A stretch of DNA of 64,000 bases from Phanerodontia chrysosporium (lineage: Eukaryota; Basidiomycota; Agaricomycetes; Polyporales; Phanerochaetaceae): positions 434,001 through 498,000 of the forward strand of contig MJGA01000007.1 in assembly GCA_001910725.1 (NCBI GenBank), written 5' to 3'. Position 1 is the stretch's first letter. Each line of letters begins with the position of its first letter. Both the position numbers and the translations under genes were made by a program. Below are positions 1-11,916 of this stretch, piece by piece. The notes beneath the pieces were generated by a model that was not told where the DNA came from, made no database searches, and saw nothing but the letters and a program-made list of their open reading frames with translations.

Positions 1-411
1 TTCTAGTATGCGTTCACCGTAATGCTATTTCTCTTTCTCTCTGGATGAAGACAGCCCGTCTTGCTTGCACTATTACATGCAAGCTACTGCCTGAGATGAT
101 AGGTTCCCGCACGTCACGCGAACGACGAGAGTAGGTTGTCTCCTTTTGTCATTGATTTCGGAAGGAGGAAGAGCGGGCTTTCGGTGAGTTGGTACTAATC
201 TCGATGACCTGTCAGCCTCGTAAGGCGTTAGCCCTTTCTTGCTATAATGGTGGGCTGGGTGGGTACGCCTCCTTGCGACCCGATTAGCCAACAAGTGGCT
301 GACTTCCTTGAAACCCGCGACTTCGCGATGATTTGCAGTCTTGCCTGCTGCTTGTCAGTTTGCCTCATATTCTTCCACCTCCTTCCTTCTACCTCCCATC
401 CCTTCATCCAG
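1..411. other. 5' flank, no gene seen
   Basis: No open frame here shows recognisable protein motifs or coding character. It is presumably the promoter and 5' region of the aspartic protease that starts at 412. Confidence 0.5.
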
Positions 412-1838
412 ATGCTGAGCATCGCCTTTGTCTCATTTGCGCTCTTTTCTTTCGCGTACGCTTCTCCGACTGCATCTCCTTCGAATGGGAGTGGAATCGT
501 GATTCCGCTGAGCAAGCGCAGCGCGCTCTCCTTGGACGACATTGTGGACGCGAATGCGCTGGCGGCTTCACTCGAACGATCCTTAGCGTGAGTCGTACCA
601 TACTTCTTCTCTTGTCAAGCGTCTCGCCTTACACGCCACCTCGAGTAAATACCAGAACGGGTTCGCAGCGTACGAAGCCAATACCGGCGCCCCTCATCCC
701 TTGACCGTCGACTTCCCCGACACCCCTGAGACCGACGGAAACTTCACGCGTCGGGCGAGCGGCAGCGTGCCGCTGACCGACGAGAACAACGGCGAGCTGT
801 GGCAGGGCTCCATCGCCATCGGCTCGCCACCACAAACCTTCACTGTAGATTTTGACACGGGCAGCAGCGACCTCTTCGTGCCGGGTCCCTCGTGCGGCGG
901 AAACTGTGCTGGCCACACGCGCTACCGCCCAGCATCGAGCTCGACTGCCGTGGAGATCCACAAAACCTTCAGCCTCGCGTATGGCTCAGGCGCGGTGCGC
1001 GGCGAGCAGTACTCGGACGACATTGTGATTGCGGGGCTGACGGTACGTGCTGGTTGTGCTTTGCCTTCTGCTTGAGACTGATGGTGTGCAGGCAGCGAAG
1101 CAACGTCTGGGCGCCGCAACAGCCTATTCTTCCAGCTTCTCGGCCTCTAACTTCCCCCCAGATGGTTTGATGGGTATGGCGTACCAGACGATCTCGGCGT
1201 ACAACGCGCCGCCAGTGTTCCAGACGCTTGTAGCACAAGGCCAGGTGTCCAACCCTGTCTTCTCGTTCAAACTCGCAAAGTCGGGATCAGAGCTGTTGCT
1301 GGGTGGTGTAAACAACGGTTTATACAAGGGTAGCTTTACGTATGCGCGCGTTACTACTCGCGTGAGTATTGCTGTTCCCGACCTTCAGACCTGACATCCT
1401 GACTGTTGGGACCGTGTAGGGCTACTGGCAGGTAAAGATGGATGCCGTGTCAGTCAACGGCAAGACGCCGATCCACAACGTGCAGTCAGTCATCGACACC
1501 GGGACGACACTCATCATCGCCTATGCTCCTCAAGTCCGCCAGTTCTACGCTGCCATCCCGGGAGCAGGGATGCTTCGGCGACAATCGGTCCGGGCTTCTA
1601 CACGTTCCCGTGCTCGACAACAGCGCGTGTCAGTCTCACCTTCGGCGGCCGCGCGTTCAGCATCAGCCCCAATCTCTTCAACCTCGGGCGTGTCAGCGCG
1701 CAGTCGAACAGCTGTGTCGGGGCTGTTGTTGGGTCAAGTAGCATCTCTTTTTGGGTCGTTGGGGACACGTTTCTGCAGAACGTATATTCTACGTTTGACT
1801 TGGGCAATAACCGTGTAGGCTTCGCGACCTTGAGCTAA
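412..1838 (+). CDS. Secreted aspartic protease, peptidase family A1 (one frame break)
   Basis: Pepsin-like endopeptidase expected to be secreted. Translation starts at 412 with a hydrophobic signal peptide (MLSIAFVSFALFSFAYA) followed by a propeptide. Four exons fit: 412-587, 646-1042, 1092-1361 and 1420-1838, all introns GT-AG of 49-58 nt. The first catalytic aspartate is in TVDFDTGSSDLFVPG (exon 2) and the second in VIDTGTTLI (exon 4), so both active-site loops are present. The conserved C-terminal run (IGPGFYTFPC, then VVGDTFLQNVYSTFDLGNN, ending at TAA 1836-1838) lies in a different frame from the start of exon 4. The switch falls at about 1566-1570 in a GGG run, with no room for an intron. 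Either one base is missing in the assembly or the gene is freshly broken. Resembles basidiomycete polyporopepsin-type enzymes. Confidence 0.85.
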
Positions 1839-2053
1839 TCAAAGATCTGTACTTGACGCCTGGGGTTATGTTGGGCTTCTACGACTCAGATGTTGCTCTT
1901 ATTGAGAGACCGCTTGGTTGCTGGGGCGAATCATCACTACCATGGACTTGACTAGCTTCCCCAGAGATCTTCTAGACCACGCGGAGTAATATGAAGTACG
2001 CTGATAACACTGTTCCACCTCAGTCGGTAAACGCAAAGCGAGGACTGCTACCT

Positions 2054-3259
2054 TCAAGAATCAGAACCCGAGATACAGCGGTGCAAGGTGCGAGGATCAT
2101 CGTTCCTAGCTGTGACGTTCTTCCATTCCTGCCAATTCTTGTGCCGGTTCTGTGCTCCATCCTCCGTATAGATCGCAATCTGGTCAGCGGCCCAGCCGCC
2201 TGTCTCGGCTGACGAGCAGAAAACCCTCACTGCGACCGATTTTGCGAGATAGAAAGGCAGGTCGCAGCGCTGGGAGAGCCACCGCTGGCTGCCGTCTGGG
2301 TCCTTGAAAGGCTGGAACGGCACGATCCGCACGTACTCGCGCCTCGACAGGTTGCAGATGACCCACGCCGCGAGCGGGTAGTCCACGAGGCCGACGCCGC
2401 CGAAGCGCCGCCAGTCAAACTGCGGGCTGCTCCGCGCGATCTCGCGCACGGACGGCGGGCACCGCGCGCGCGGGCGGCGGGGCACGGAGAATTGCTCGAG
2501 GTACGCCGCGAGCCCGCCCGCGGCCTCGACGTCCGCGGCGAGGTCGCGGTCGGTGCAGAAGCAGCGCGCGGCGTGCTCGTCCCAGAACTGCGCGTCCTGC
2601 CGCCCCGGGAGCGCGATGATGCGGTCGCCCGACCACGCGGCCCACGTCCGCCTGCTGAGCTCGCGGACGCGCCTCTGCCCCGCGTGCAGGAGCGCGGTGT
2701 TCGTCAGGCTTAGCGCCGTCGCGTCCCGGATGCTGTCGATGGCCTCGAAAATCTCCGTCTGCACGTCGAATGGGAGATTGAGCATGTGCGGGGCCCCGGC
2801 GTGCTCAGACTCGCCTGGATGTGTTGAAGTCGTCTTCCGCCTGAGGAAATGTAGTGATAGATGAGCTAGCCGCCAACGAAAAAGCAGAAATAGTACCTAC
2901 GAGACGATGCTGTCGTGTGGCACCATGACGGGCATGATGAGCGGCCACACCGCGTCTGCAAAATCCTGGTGTTTGGACATGTCGTCTGCCGAAGGCGGAA
3001 CAAAGTCTGCAGGCAGCCAACCGGAAAAGGGGGAGTAGTCGCCCTATCTCCGGACTGCATAGAGAGCGCTATATACTCTCGTTTGTCGATGTTGACACTG
3101 TAACGCAACAGCTTTAGTATTAATGGTAGGAATAGGTGACAAGGCATATACCTACACATTCCAGCCCCTTTTGACGATCCAACTCGGAATTTGAGAATTG
3201 GATTGTCCTTGAGGTTGATATATCGCTCCAAAGTGTATCTGCATATTGGTGATGTTCAT
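2054..3259 (-). CDS. F-box-like family protein, array copy A (one frame break)
   Basis: Member of a tandem family in this window; no function is assigned beyond a likely F-box fold. Three exons fit: 3259-3156, 3097-2901 and 2839-2054. Exon 1 ends in SWIVKRGWN and exon 2 opens with VNIDKREYIAL; both are shared with copy B. Exon 2 ends in phase 2 and joins in frame to exon 3, where the F-box-like segment LPFDVQTEIFEAIDSIRD is followed by the family signatures WSGDRIIALPG, FDWRRFGGVGL and WVICNLSRREYVR. Within exon 2 the frame changes once, at a CCC run (3042-3044 on the plus strand); one added base would make the exon open from end to end. Most likely a complete gene with an assembly indel, otherwise a recent pseudogene. 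Confidence 0.6.
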
Positions 3260-3852
3260 ATTGTGTGCCTGAGAGAGGATATAGACGATGAGAGGAGTTG
3301 AGGTGAAACTTCCAGAACAAGCGCCTGCGGGGGCACCAATGGCTCACGCTTTTATTACGCCGAGACAGGCGGGTGGCGTCATTACATATATCGTAGCTAG
3401 GACATCCACTTGCAGTAAGCTAACTTAGAGCCAGCCCGTTGCCATCCATGCTCGGCAGAAGCGGACATCCGTCGATATTTGCGTTACGTGGCAGCCGCAC
3501 CCGCGGCAACGCCCATTCACAGGAATGGCTCGGTACTTGCCATATATGCACAAAGGATCTGCGCTCGTCGTTATTTTCGCTGCAGATGAGAAACGTGAGG
3601 CTAATATTCGCACTTGTGCAGGGAAGAGATGCGCTCCCTAGCGAATATAGTTGCCGTCAACACTCGTAAAGGAATAGTCTTGCAATAGCTCTTCAAGCGA
3701 GCCTGGAGTCCTGCACTGCAGCCTAACACGGGTCTTGCATAATGTACTCTATGTATATTTTATGGGCTGCTACTCGACAGGACATATTGACTCTGCAGAC
3801 AGCCATGGGCGTGCGCCAAATATCTGCCGAATCGCACGAGAGGTGAGTTTGG
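3260..3852. other. Intergenic spacer inside the F-box-like array
   Basis: Between copies A and B. No conserved coding signal, repeat or RNA gene is apparent. Confidence 0.45.
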
Positions 3853-5033
3853 TTAACGTCTGGGGCGGTCGAAGGGGTCTCGCCGCCCAGTTACGTCTTC
3901 CCATTGCTCCCAGTCCTCGTGTATGGCGCGGGCAGTATCATATGTGCGGATTGCGAGGCGGTCGCCGACCCATGCTCCGGTTTTTGTGCTAGAGGCCGAG
4001 ATGCGCTCGAGGACCGAATGTCCCACCGCGCTGGTTAGATTAGAGCGTGACACCCACATACCCATCTGCCGCCGCCCGCAGGGCACTTCCAGTTTGAAGT
4101 CGTCCTCAAAGCCAACGGCCGGCATGCGCACGTACTGTCGACGGGAAAGGTTGCAGATGACCCAGCGTGCGTCGAGCGGGTACTGACAGAGACTGATGCC
4201 GCCGAAGCGCTGCCAGTGAAAATTTGGGCTGTCGTGCAGCACTTCGGGGAGCGACGGCGGACAACGGACGCGCCTACAGGGCTGGTATGTTTCGAGGTAG
4301 GCCACGAACCCGCCCTCCACTTTGATCTCGGCAACGAGCTTGCTGTCGCCTTTGAGACACTTTGGGAGGGGCTGCTCCCAGAAATTCCGATCGTCCCGCC
4401 CTGGAAGTGCCAAAATGCGGTCGCCTAGCCACGTCGACCACTTGAACCTGCTGAGCTTCTCAACTCGCCGTAGACCAGCAATCATGAGGTCGCTGTTTGT
4501 GAGACAAAGAGCAGTGACGTCGCGGAGGTTATCCAGAGCCTCAAAAATGAGCAGTTGGACGTCGAGCGGCAGCGTATGCATGCCTCGTGTGGAGCTGTTT
4601 CCGGTTGTTCTAAGGCAAATGTTCCTTGGCTTCCGTTTGATTTGGCTTGAGTCAGGAGCGTCCATGCAGCAGACTAACAGTTAACACGGCGTACATTCAT
4701 GACAGAATAGATGCACTCACGGAATAATCTTGGACATGGGTAGCACGAATGGCTCGATCAGTGGCCACAAAACATCGGTGTGCTGTAGTCCCCAACTCTC
4801 GAGCGAGTGTAGGAACACGGTGGGCCACAGGCATATATTTGTCTCTGCTCGCGACATCGCCGAGAGAATAAATTCTCGTTTATCAAGGTTGATGCTGGAA
4901 TATGAGTAGGGGCATAGTCGGGGAAATGTTTCTCAAAGTTATGTAGTGCGTACACGTTCCAGCCTCGCTGCACCAGCCAACTTGGCCACCGGGCTTGCAC
5001 TTGAGGGCCTGTGTGGATGTAGAGGGCATCCAT
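3853..5033 (-). CDS. F-box-like family protein, array copy B (apparently intact)
   Basis: The best-preserved member of the array. Start ATG at 5033 (MDALYIHTG), exons 5033-4954, 4894-4721 and 4645-3853. Exon 1 carries WPSWLVQRGWN and exon 2 INLDKREFILSAMSR, then a hydrophobic stretch ending WPLIEPFVLPMSKIIP. A phase-2 junction leads to exon 3, with the F-box-like LPLDVQLLIFEALDNLRDV at its start, then WLGDRILALPGRDD, FHWQRFGGISL, WVICNLSRRQYVR and a C-terminal WVGDRLAIRTYD. Exon number, phase and order match copies A and C, which supports treating the short N-terminal exons as part of the gene. F-box proteins usually select substrates for SCF ubiquitin ligases; whether this divergent family binds Skp1 is unknown. 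Confidence 0.65.
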
Positions 5034-5565
5034 TTACTTTGCCGTGGACAGTGTAGTTAGGCGGAAATGTTCAAGAGTTTTTCGAGAGTTCAAGTAGGAC
5101 GTTGAGGGATGAGGATAAAGGAGACTGGTATTCAGGCAAGGCGCCGAGTGAACTGTAGCATTTCCCACGGTCTACCGCAGGATGTTACATGTGGCGTCTG
5201 ATCTTTAAGTCCATGAATTCGTCTTTCAGCATCTGCTCCGAGACTTGTCCCACCGATCTTCACCCTCCTTACTCTGGCGGTGGGTCAAATTAATAAAATC
5301 TGGTCCTGAGGACGGACGGCATTACTCAAGGCAGAGAGCGTACCCTCACCAATAGTGGCCATAACGCGTCGCGTTATAGATAGATAGGCGCCTATGCCGA
5401 CACCTTTCCTGATCAGGCAACAGGGCGGGAGCGCGTTGGCGAAACCCCAGACGCCGGCTGTTGGCGTGATCCAAGACCACAACCACGATTCACCCGCAGC
5501 CTCGTCCTCGCGCTAGCCACACAGCAGCACCCACGCTCCTTGCTCTTGGCTGTATCCACTGATGA
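5034..5565. other. Intergenic, shared upstream region of copy B and the kinase gene
   Basis: A divergent spacer between the minus-strand F-box-like copy B and the plus-strand kinase. Nothing else recognised. Confidence 0.45.
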
Positions 5566-8242
5566 ATGTCTGGCTCATGGCGGAAACGCAAGACGCGCTT
5601 GAACAGTCTGCTGAACGACGACGGCGACGAAGACGCGAAGTCGCTCGCCCTGGACCGCATCCTGCATGGTCAGAGTGTCATCGGTAAGACAGGTACGGTT
5701 GCACTTTCCTATATGCTCCGGATTCTGCTTAGCCAAGACACAGCTCGGACAACCCAGATTGAAGAGTTAAGGTTCGGAGACAAGGACCTGAGTGTCCTCG
5801 GAACGCTCGAGTTTGGCCAGTATGGCGTGGTACGCACATCATCTGAGCTTTCTAGGACCTTCAGCTTACTGTGGACTTAGATTGACGTGGTCACATGCAA
5901 ACTTGATGGCAAGACGTACATCCGCAAGTCAGTTGAGAAGAAGTTCGCCGTGAAGACCCAAGATGTACGTGACGTATATGACGTTACGTTACTGGTGCTA
6001 ACTAAGCTGGTGAATAGCAATGCAGTCCTCAGACGGAGCGCGACATCCTCCTTCGTGCTCTGAAGAGCGAGACACGTTGGGCCCCACACCTCCTATCCGC
6101 CTTTCAGACTCAGACGCACCTAAATGTTGTGATGGATTACGCAGAAGGTGGCACTCTATGGGACGTCATGGAATCAAGCCCGCACGATGGACGTATACCT
6201 GAGAGTGACATCCTGTGGTGGACGCCACAGATCGTGAGTGCGATCCATTGGTGCCACTCACAGGGATATGTACACCGGTACGTCATCTTACTGACTCATT
6301 CTATACTTGTTTCTCACCGAAAACAGGGACATCAAGCCGCACAACTTCGTCATCACCGCGAGCGCACATATTCAGCTGATAGACTTCGGATCCGCCGCGC
6401 CGCTCCTTCCACACGAGCCGGACGGCAGCCAACTCGTCCCGAAGCGCTACAGTCTTGTTCCCTGTGGAACATGCGACTACATCTCGCCGGAGATCTTGCA
6501 GTGCCACGAAGAAGCGTTGGTTGCCCTCGAGATGTCCGACAACCCGGAGAGCGTGGCGTCCATGTCCGAGCACGAGCCTGGAGGCTATGGGCGTGAGACT
6601 GACTGGTGGAGCTTCGGTGCCATGCTGTACGAGATGGCATACGGAGTGGCACCGTTCTTTGCCAATGACATTCGGCAGACGTATATGAAGATTATGGACC
6701 ATCGAGTGAGTTGCCTTCTGCCATGTGATGATACACGACCTGATCTCGACATATCAGCGTAGTCTGCGTTTTAGCTCGAAGATCCCAGTCTCTGCCGAGT
6801 TGCGAGACCTTATCAGCAGGCAAGTGCAGTATCACAGGGAGACAACATGTCGCTAAGACCATGCAGGCTCCTCAACAGCGCTGAGCTTCGTCTAGGAAGA
6901 ACTTCAGTCGACGAGATCATGAACCATTCGTTTTTTCAGGATATGAAGTGGGATGACTTACACGAACGTGAGTCGATTGTACGACCGTTTTCCTCTTTTT
7001 CGTATTCACCAGCATACAAGGTCCCAAACCGGAAGGACTTCACTTGCCTCAGTTTACATATGCCGACCCACTTCCTGGAGATGAGATGTCTACAGGAGAT
7101 AACACGGACTCGCGAGCATTTGCCTTTTCCGCTTTCTTTCAGTCTTCGCCTCTGTCTACTGCGGTGGGCACTCTCTTACAAGCGACTCCGGGGCGCCCAC
7201 AACAAGGCAACAAGTCAATCTTGCGGGACTCCTCTGTGGCTTCATTCATCGGGTTCTCCTGGGGTCCAAGGATCAACGCGTTTGACGGTGCTGAGCCGAA
7301 CTTCGTACCGGCACCGCAAATAACCCAAACACCGCGTATTGCCCGACAGGCCTTCACACCGCTTTCGTCTAAGATCGCGGCCATCGCGGCAACGCCACAG
7401 CGCTACCCATTCACACCCATGCGCGCGAGCGGTCTCACGCCATTCCGGTCGCTGCCGCGCCCGAGCACGGTGCAGCGTACAGCTCAACGGCGCGCAGTCT
7501 CGGACCGCGAGGCGCTGAAGCAGCTCGTGAACTGCGTCGGGCAGTCCGCGCGCAAGAAGGTGCTCGCGAGCGGGCGAAAGCCGCGCGTGCTCGGCTCGGG
7601 CAGCGCGCGCTCGCGCGCATCGACGCTCAAGGAACTGCGCTTCGACCGCTCCGTGATGGTTGTCGGCGCGGACAGCGGCGTCTCATACCGCACGGATGCG
7701 CCGACGACGTCCGAGAGCGGGCTCGGCACGCTGTCCTTTGCGTTGTCGGCGTCCGCGGCATCGAGCGCGTCGACCCCTGTCGAGCTCTTCCTGCCCGAGG
7801 ACACGGACGGCGAAACCGAGTCGGAGGCGCCGCCCAGCCCGAGCCCGAGCGGCAGACCCGGGTCCGCGATGTCCATGTGGTCGAAACGCAGCCAGACCCC
7901 GACGACGGGCAGCTTCGGGCCCCTTACGCAGCGGAGTGTTCCCAGCACGGAGGCCAAGCGTGCGCTGTCGCCTGTCTCGCCGATCGACCGGGCGCGCCCG
8001 GGTCCCGTCGAACACGATATCGTGAGGGGAAATACGGTGTCGCTGCCTACGGCTCCGTTCGTCGACTTGGCTGGAGAAACAACGAGATGCAGAACAGCAA
8101 GGCGTCTGTCATCGCGAACGAGACGCTGCCGTACGACATGCTAGACCGTTTGCAATACCGACATGAGAAGCTGATGCAGGATATCCTTGGGATCACTGGA
8201 CGTTTGGAAAGCATCTCCACAAGACTTGGCGGGAACACTTGA
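5566..8242 (+). CDS. AGC/DMPK-type serine/threonine protein kinase
   Basis: Phosphotransferase with a complete kinase domain and a long basic, Ser/Pro-rich C-terminal tail. Start at 5566 (MSGSWRKRKTRL). Exons traced: 5566-5692, 5744-5829, 5881-5964, 6018-6277, 6327-6705, 6758-6819, 6867-6967, 7021-8021 and 8093-8242. The Gly-rich loop is GTLEFGQYGV, the VAIK-type lysine is in KKFAVKTQD, the catalytic loop is VHRDIKPHNFVI (split by an intron inside the Arg codon), the metal loop IDFGSA, and the APE-region CDYISPEIL. It is followed by GRETDWWSFGAMLYEM. The layout is that of AGC kinases of the DMPK/citron/MRCK group. The tail ends in a short helical segment (RHEKLMQDILGITGRLE). The intron after 6819 begins GC instead of GT. 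It lies inside the F-box-like array but is unrelated to it. Confidence 0.85.
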
Positions 8243-8529
8243 GCTCTCGGACACTGTAATCGCTGTGGCACCATCACGTCATGTAGCCCTACCACATCAC
8301 ACTAGCAAGTAGATTTGTATACCTTGGACAGGCACCTGGAAGTTACTACACATCAAATATCCGTGGCTTTCCTCTGCCATCTACTGTGGGGCACCCGGAG
8401 CGGTACTAATGACGCTATAGTATTGGCAGACCGCTGGCATGGGTAGATCACAGTGCTCAACGCTGAGTGCCCCTCCGTGTATCAACGAGGCGTGCCATGG
8501 CAGACTCGTAGCGTTCTTCACTCGATCCC
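8243..8529. other. Intergenic
   Basis: Downstream of the kinase and before the pseudogene. No gene seen. Confidence 0.45.
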
Positions 8530-9150
8530 TGGCCGGAGCCTGACCATCGTCGTGATCTCGAACCGATCACCCGCTCAGGGGCCCTGCGTCACCTTGCACC
8601 TGGCACTCTTGAAGTAGAACTCGCTCACATCGGACCAGCAGACATGAGCGTGCAACACGTGCCCGAGCGAGAGCAAGGATCGTTCGTACTGTTGCAGCGC
8701 CGAGCGGCGTACGTACTCCCCTCGGCTCAGATAGCAGAGCACGGTGTCATTGTCGGGGTCGGATAATGTCGCCCAGCGACAAGGCCCTCGAGGTCTACGG
8801 CAAACGCCTCGAGAAGCCTAACCATCCGCGCCGGCGATGCCCAAAATCGAGGTGTGCTCTATTAGGGCACCGACGACGTTGTGCCACCGCCCTTCGGAAT
8901 AGATGTGGCGCTCCTTGCACCGGTCCGGGACAAAGTAATAGATCTTATCTGTCGCATGTGACCCTTCGTCTGCTTTTTGACGAGCTTGTGAAGAGGCTTT
9001 GGGAGGCAGGACTCGTCGGCGTAGTCCCCGAAGCAGGCTCAGCCCACGGCGAGACACAAGGCTGTGTCGAGGTTGTTACTTTACGTGGCGTTCGGCTTAC
9101 ACGCCCTGTGAATGTTGGAATCTCACGCATGATCTCACAATAGAAAATCC
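8530..9150 (-). pseudogene. Decayed F-box-like family copy D
   Basis: A relic of the array family, closest to copy E. Read on the minus strand it preserves, in order, CVSPWA, then in another frame CFGDYADESCLPKPLH, and finally LCYLSRGEYVRRSALQQYER, LGHVLHAHVCWSD and KVTQGP. After that a TGA sits where copy E has the Trp codon of GPWAGDQFEVTT; the sequence then continues AGDRFEITT. At least one frameshift (around 9000-9050), an in-frame stop near 8774, and a missing 5' part show that it is not functional. This is decay beyond what a single sequencing indel could explain. Confidence 0.75.
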
Positions 9151-9217
9151 ATAGACTCAACCAAGTTATGCCTCCCTCAGATGCTATGTACACAGGGAAA
9201 GCTGACCACAAAAGCCC

Positions 9218-10361
9218 TCACCACGGTGGAGACCAGGGTATGGGCGGATCGCCCTCTGACTTGCGAAGCTGGACGTAACACTCGTCTCGCAATTGTGACC
9301 ACGTCGTCATATCCCACTTGCCAGTGTCAGAGTCGACCTCTTCCAGCATGTCCTGCACGACAATGGCGATGCAGTCACCTGCCCACGGGCCCTCGAAGGC
9401 TCGGTCGACGCGCACTAGGGTGGTGAGTCTGTCGAACACCTCGAGTGCCAAGGTCGAGCACGCGCCGAAGTCCTGCTTGGGTAGTCGCCTCTTCAAAGGA
9501 ATGCCGTCAAGGCGGACGTATTGTCCGCGCGTGGCATTGCAGAGCACCCAGCAGTGCGATTCGTGGTATTCCCAGAAACCAACACCGCCCCACCGAAATG
9601 GGTCAAATGTCGCGCCACAAAGCCGCACTCCTGCAAACGAGATGGGTACAGATGTGTAGTTCTTGGTCGCATCCTTGTCTGCAAGGGTGCATGTGTTAGT
9701 AATTTGTCGAGGGCATCAGGCCCCGAGCCCACTTCGGCTTTGAGAGACTTGTCTTCAAGGATGAACTTCGGTGGTAGCGTCCCTGCACCCAGTGCTAGCA
9801 CGAACGTAAGCTGGCGCATTCACCCGAACGCCAGTAACTCACAGTATCCATGTCCGATGGGGAATATCAGCCGCTGCCCCGCCCACGGGGCGAAACATTG
9901 TCTTCCCACTCGTCTTATTCTTCGGAGGCCGGCGTCCATCAGCCGTGGATGCGCTAAGGCCAAGGCAGCCACATCCCGAGGCTTCAGGATTGCCTCGAAG
10001 ATGGCCTCGAGGAGCTCGAACGGTAGGCGCCACATATATGTTTGGCTTAGTTGTAGGTCGGGCGCACTACTGGATGCGAATGAGGTCGGCATGAGGCTCG
10101 TCGAAAGCAATGAAGGAGACCACGCACGGAGCAGGATATCGTTTGTCTGGGAAACAAATCGCGGGCACAACTAACATGCGGATGCATGCTACAATTTGCA
10201 AGGTACTACGTCGAGAACAAGCTTCTCGCCTGTCGATGTTTACTCTGCATGTATACGCGTTAGTCTGATAATAGTCCTGGCTCGTGGAAGACAACTCACA
10301 GATGTGACGCGAACATGTCTGGTCGAATAATGCGGAAGAGAAAACCCACCGCAAGTGCCAT
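9218..10361 (-). CDS. F-box-like family protein, array copy C (possibly broken)
   Basis: Start proposed at 10361 (MALAVGFLFRIIRPDMF). Exons 10361-10300, 10244-10128 and 10045-9843 join in frame through the same phase-2 junction as copies A and B: VNIDRREACSRR in exon 2, then RYPAP joined to QTYMWRLPFELLEAIFEAI. After 9843 an exon beginning near 9768 continues with LPPKFILEDKSLKAE. The conserved block FDPFRWGGVGFWEYHE, CNATRGQYVRL and GPWAGDCIAIVV then follows in a frame shifted by one, ending at the stop at 9218. The shift lies between about 9590 and 9620 and could be an unrecognised intron, an assembly indel or real damage. Gene identity is firm; intactness is not. Confidence 0.5.
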
Positions 10362-10644
10362 GATTTTATATGGAGAAAGGGCTAAGTGGAACGTGTAGAT
10401 CAGGCCACAGGCTGCGGGCCACTGCATTGTGACACAACAACAAGGTTGATATTCCATAGCGTTTGACGCTAACTGGAGTACAGCGATGATAGACTAGGAT
10501 GAGACACATCGGGTTATGTCCAAGGACGCCAAAAAGCACAGTAGTGACCATCCGCTGAGATGCACGGTCCTGAAAGTCAATATGTTAAATCGAGGCCATC
10601 ATATGCGAGCAAAGCACATACCAAGGAGCTCTCAATCAAAACTA

Positions 10645-11891
10645 CTAATGCTCGGTAGCCTCCCACAGATCGATGAGCCTGGCAAGAGCTGACTTAGTAG
10701 CATCCTTCCACTTTATGTCGGGCCGCAGTTTGTCCAAGGTCGTGACCTCGAACTGATCGCCAGCCCATGGGCCCTCCGTCACCTCGCAGCGGGCATCCGT
10801 GAAGTGTGGATCGCCCTCATCGCTCCAGCATATATGGCCGAGCAGAAGGTGGCCGAGCGTCGGCCACCCGCGCTTGTACTTCTTCTGCACCGCGCTCCCG
10901 AGCACGTACTTGCCCCGCGTGATGTTGCAGAGCACCGCGGCCTTATCGATCTCCTCGCGAGCCATGCGCTGCCCGAGCGCCTTTAGGTACGCGATGAGCG
11001 CATCGAAGGAACGGCGATCGGCAGGAGAGAGGGCTGACTTAGTGCCACGCTTCTTGAGCGCGGAGACAATGAGGAGCCAGCGCGGCTTCCTCACAGCGCG
11101 GCGCCTCTTGTAGGTCTTGTAGACAAAGGAGTGGAAATCATCCCCGTCCTTTGCGACCTGCATCTGACCCTTGACCACGTCACGAAGAGTTTTAGGGAAG
11201 GTTAAGTGCTCGGAAGAGTCCCCGAAACAGAGCACACGATGGCCTGCCCACGGAGAAACAGAGCCATCGAGAAGCTCACGGACCCTGTACGCTCCGACTA
11301 TAGCAAGGGTGCCGTCGACGAGGGAGAAGAAGATAGCGTCTTGTAGGTTGCCAATCCATTTGGAGATCTCACGCAGAAGCTCATTTGCGAGCGTGAGCAA
11401 CTTGGCAGTCTGAGGTGGCGTTTTTCGAGGACCATCTTCCTCAGGAACAGGCCTACGCGTCCAGAAATGCTTTAGCAACGGGGATACCGAACTACAATGG
11501 CCACGCACCATTTGTCTTCATCCCATCCTGCCCAAGCAGTCGGTGATACCCAGGAGTAAGTCAATCATCGCACTGATCTCCTCAGTCCAGAACAGCTCTA
11601 TGAGCTTCCCGCCATTCAACGGTGCATCTTATAGACCTCGCGGCCATCGATGTCCACTCTAGCTTTGTGATCAGCATGAGCTCGTTTACAGGCGCGGGAA
11701 ATAAACTGACATCTTGTAGTATTCTCCCATACTAGTAGATAATGAGGCGAGAGGTTGTCTGTGTCGCCATCTGGTCTTCCGAACCTTTTTAACCAGGTCC
11801 CGGTCGAGCGCTTCTTGTCCCCAAAGGGGGGCTCGATGACTCGGCGTGTGTAGCGGGACATGCAACACGCCACGTGGTCGGACATGTTCAT
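10645..11891 (-). CDS. F-box-like family protein, array copy E
   Basis: The main exon runs from about 11488 to the stop at 10645: LTLANELLREISKWIGNLQD (F-box-like), GSVSPWAGHRVLCFGDSS, a basic central insert (KTYKRRRAVRKPR), AVLCNITRGKYVLGSAV, LGHLLLGHICWSDE and GPWAGDQFEVTTLDKL. An acceptor TTGTAG precedes it in the same phase as in the sister copies. Upstream, MSDHVACCMSRYTRR and TWLKRFGR (start near 11885-11891) and a later VDIDGREVY match the family's first two exons. I could not place the exon 1 and 2 boundaries without a frame change, so the 5' end is approximate. It differs most from copies A and B and is the evident relative of relic D. Confidence 0.55.
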
Positions 11892-11916
11892 TCACAGAAA
11901 GGTCCCTCATTTTCAT

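Noticed and set aside
7660..8025. Overlapping open frames on both strands in the kinase tail
   Set aside because: Shadows of the GC-rich Ser/Pro/Ala-coding exon; the kinase frame alone is continuous from the catalytic domain.
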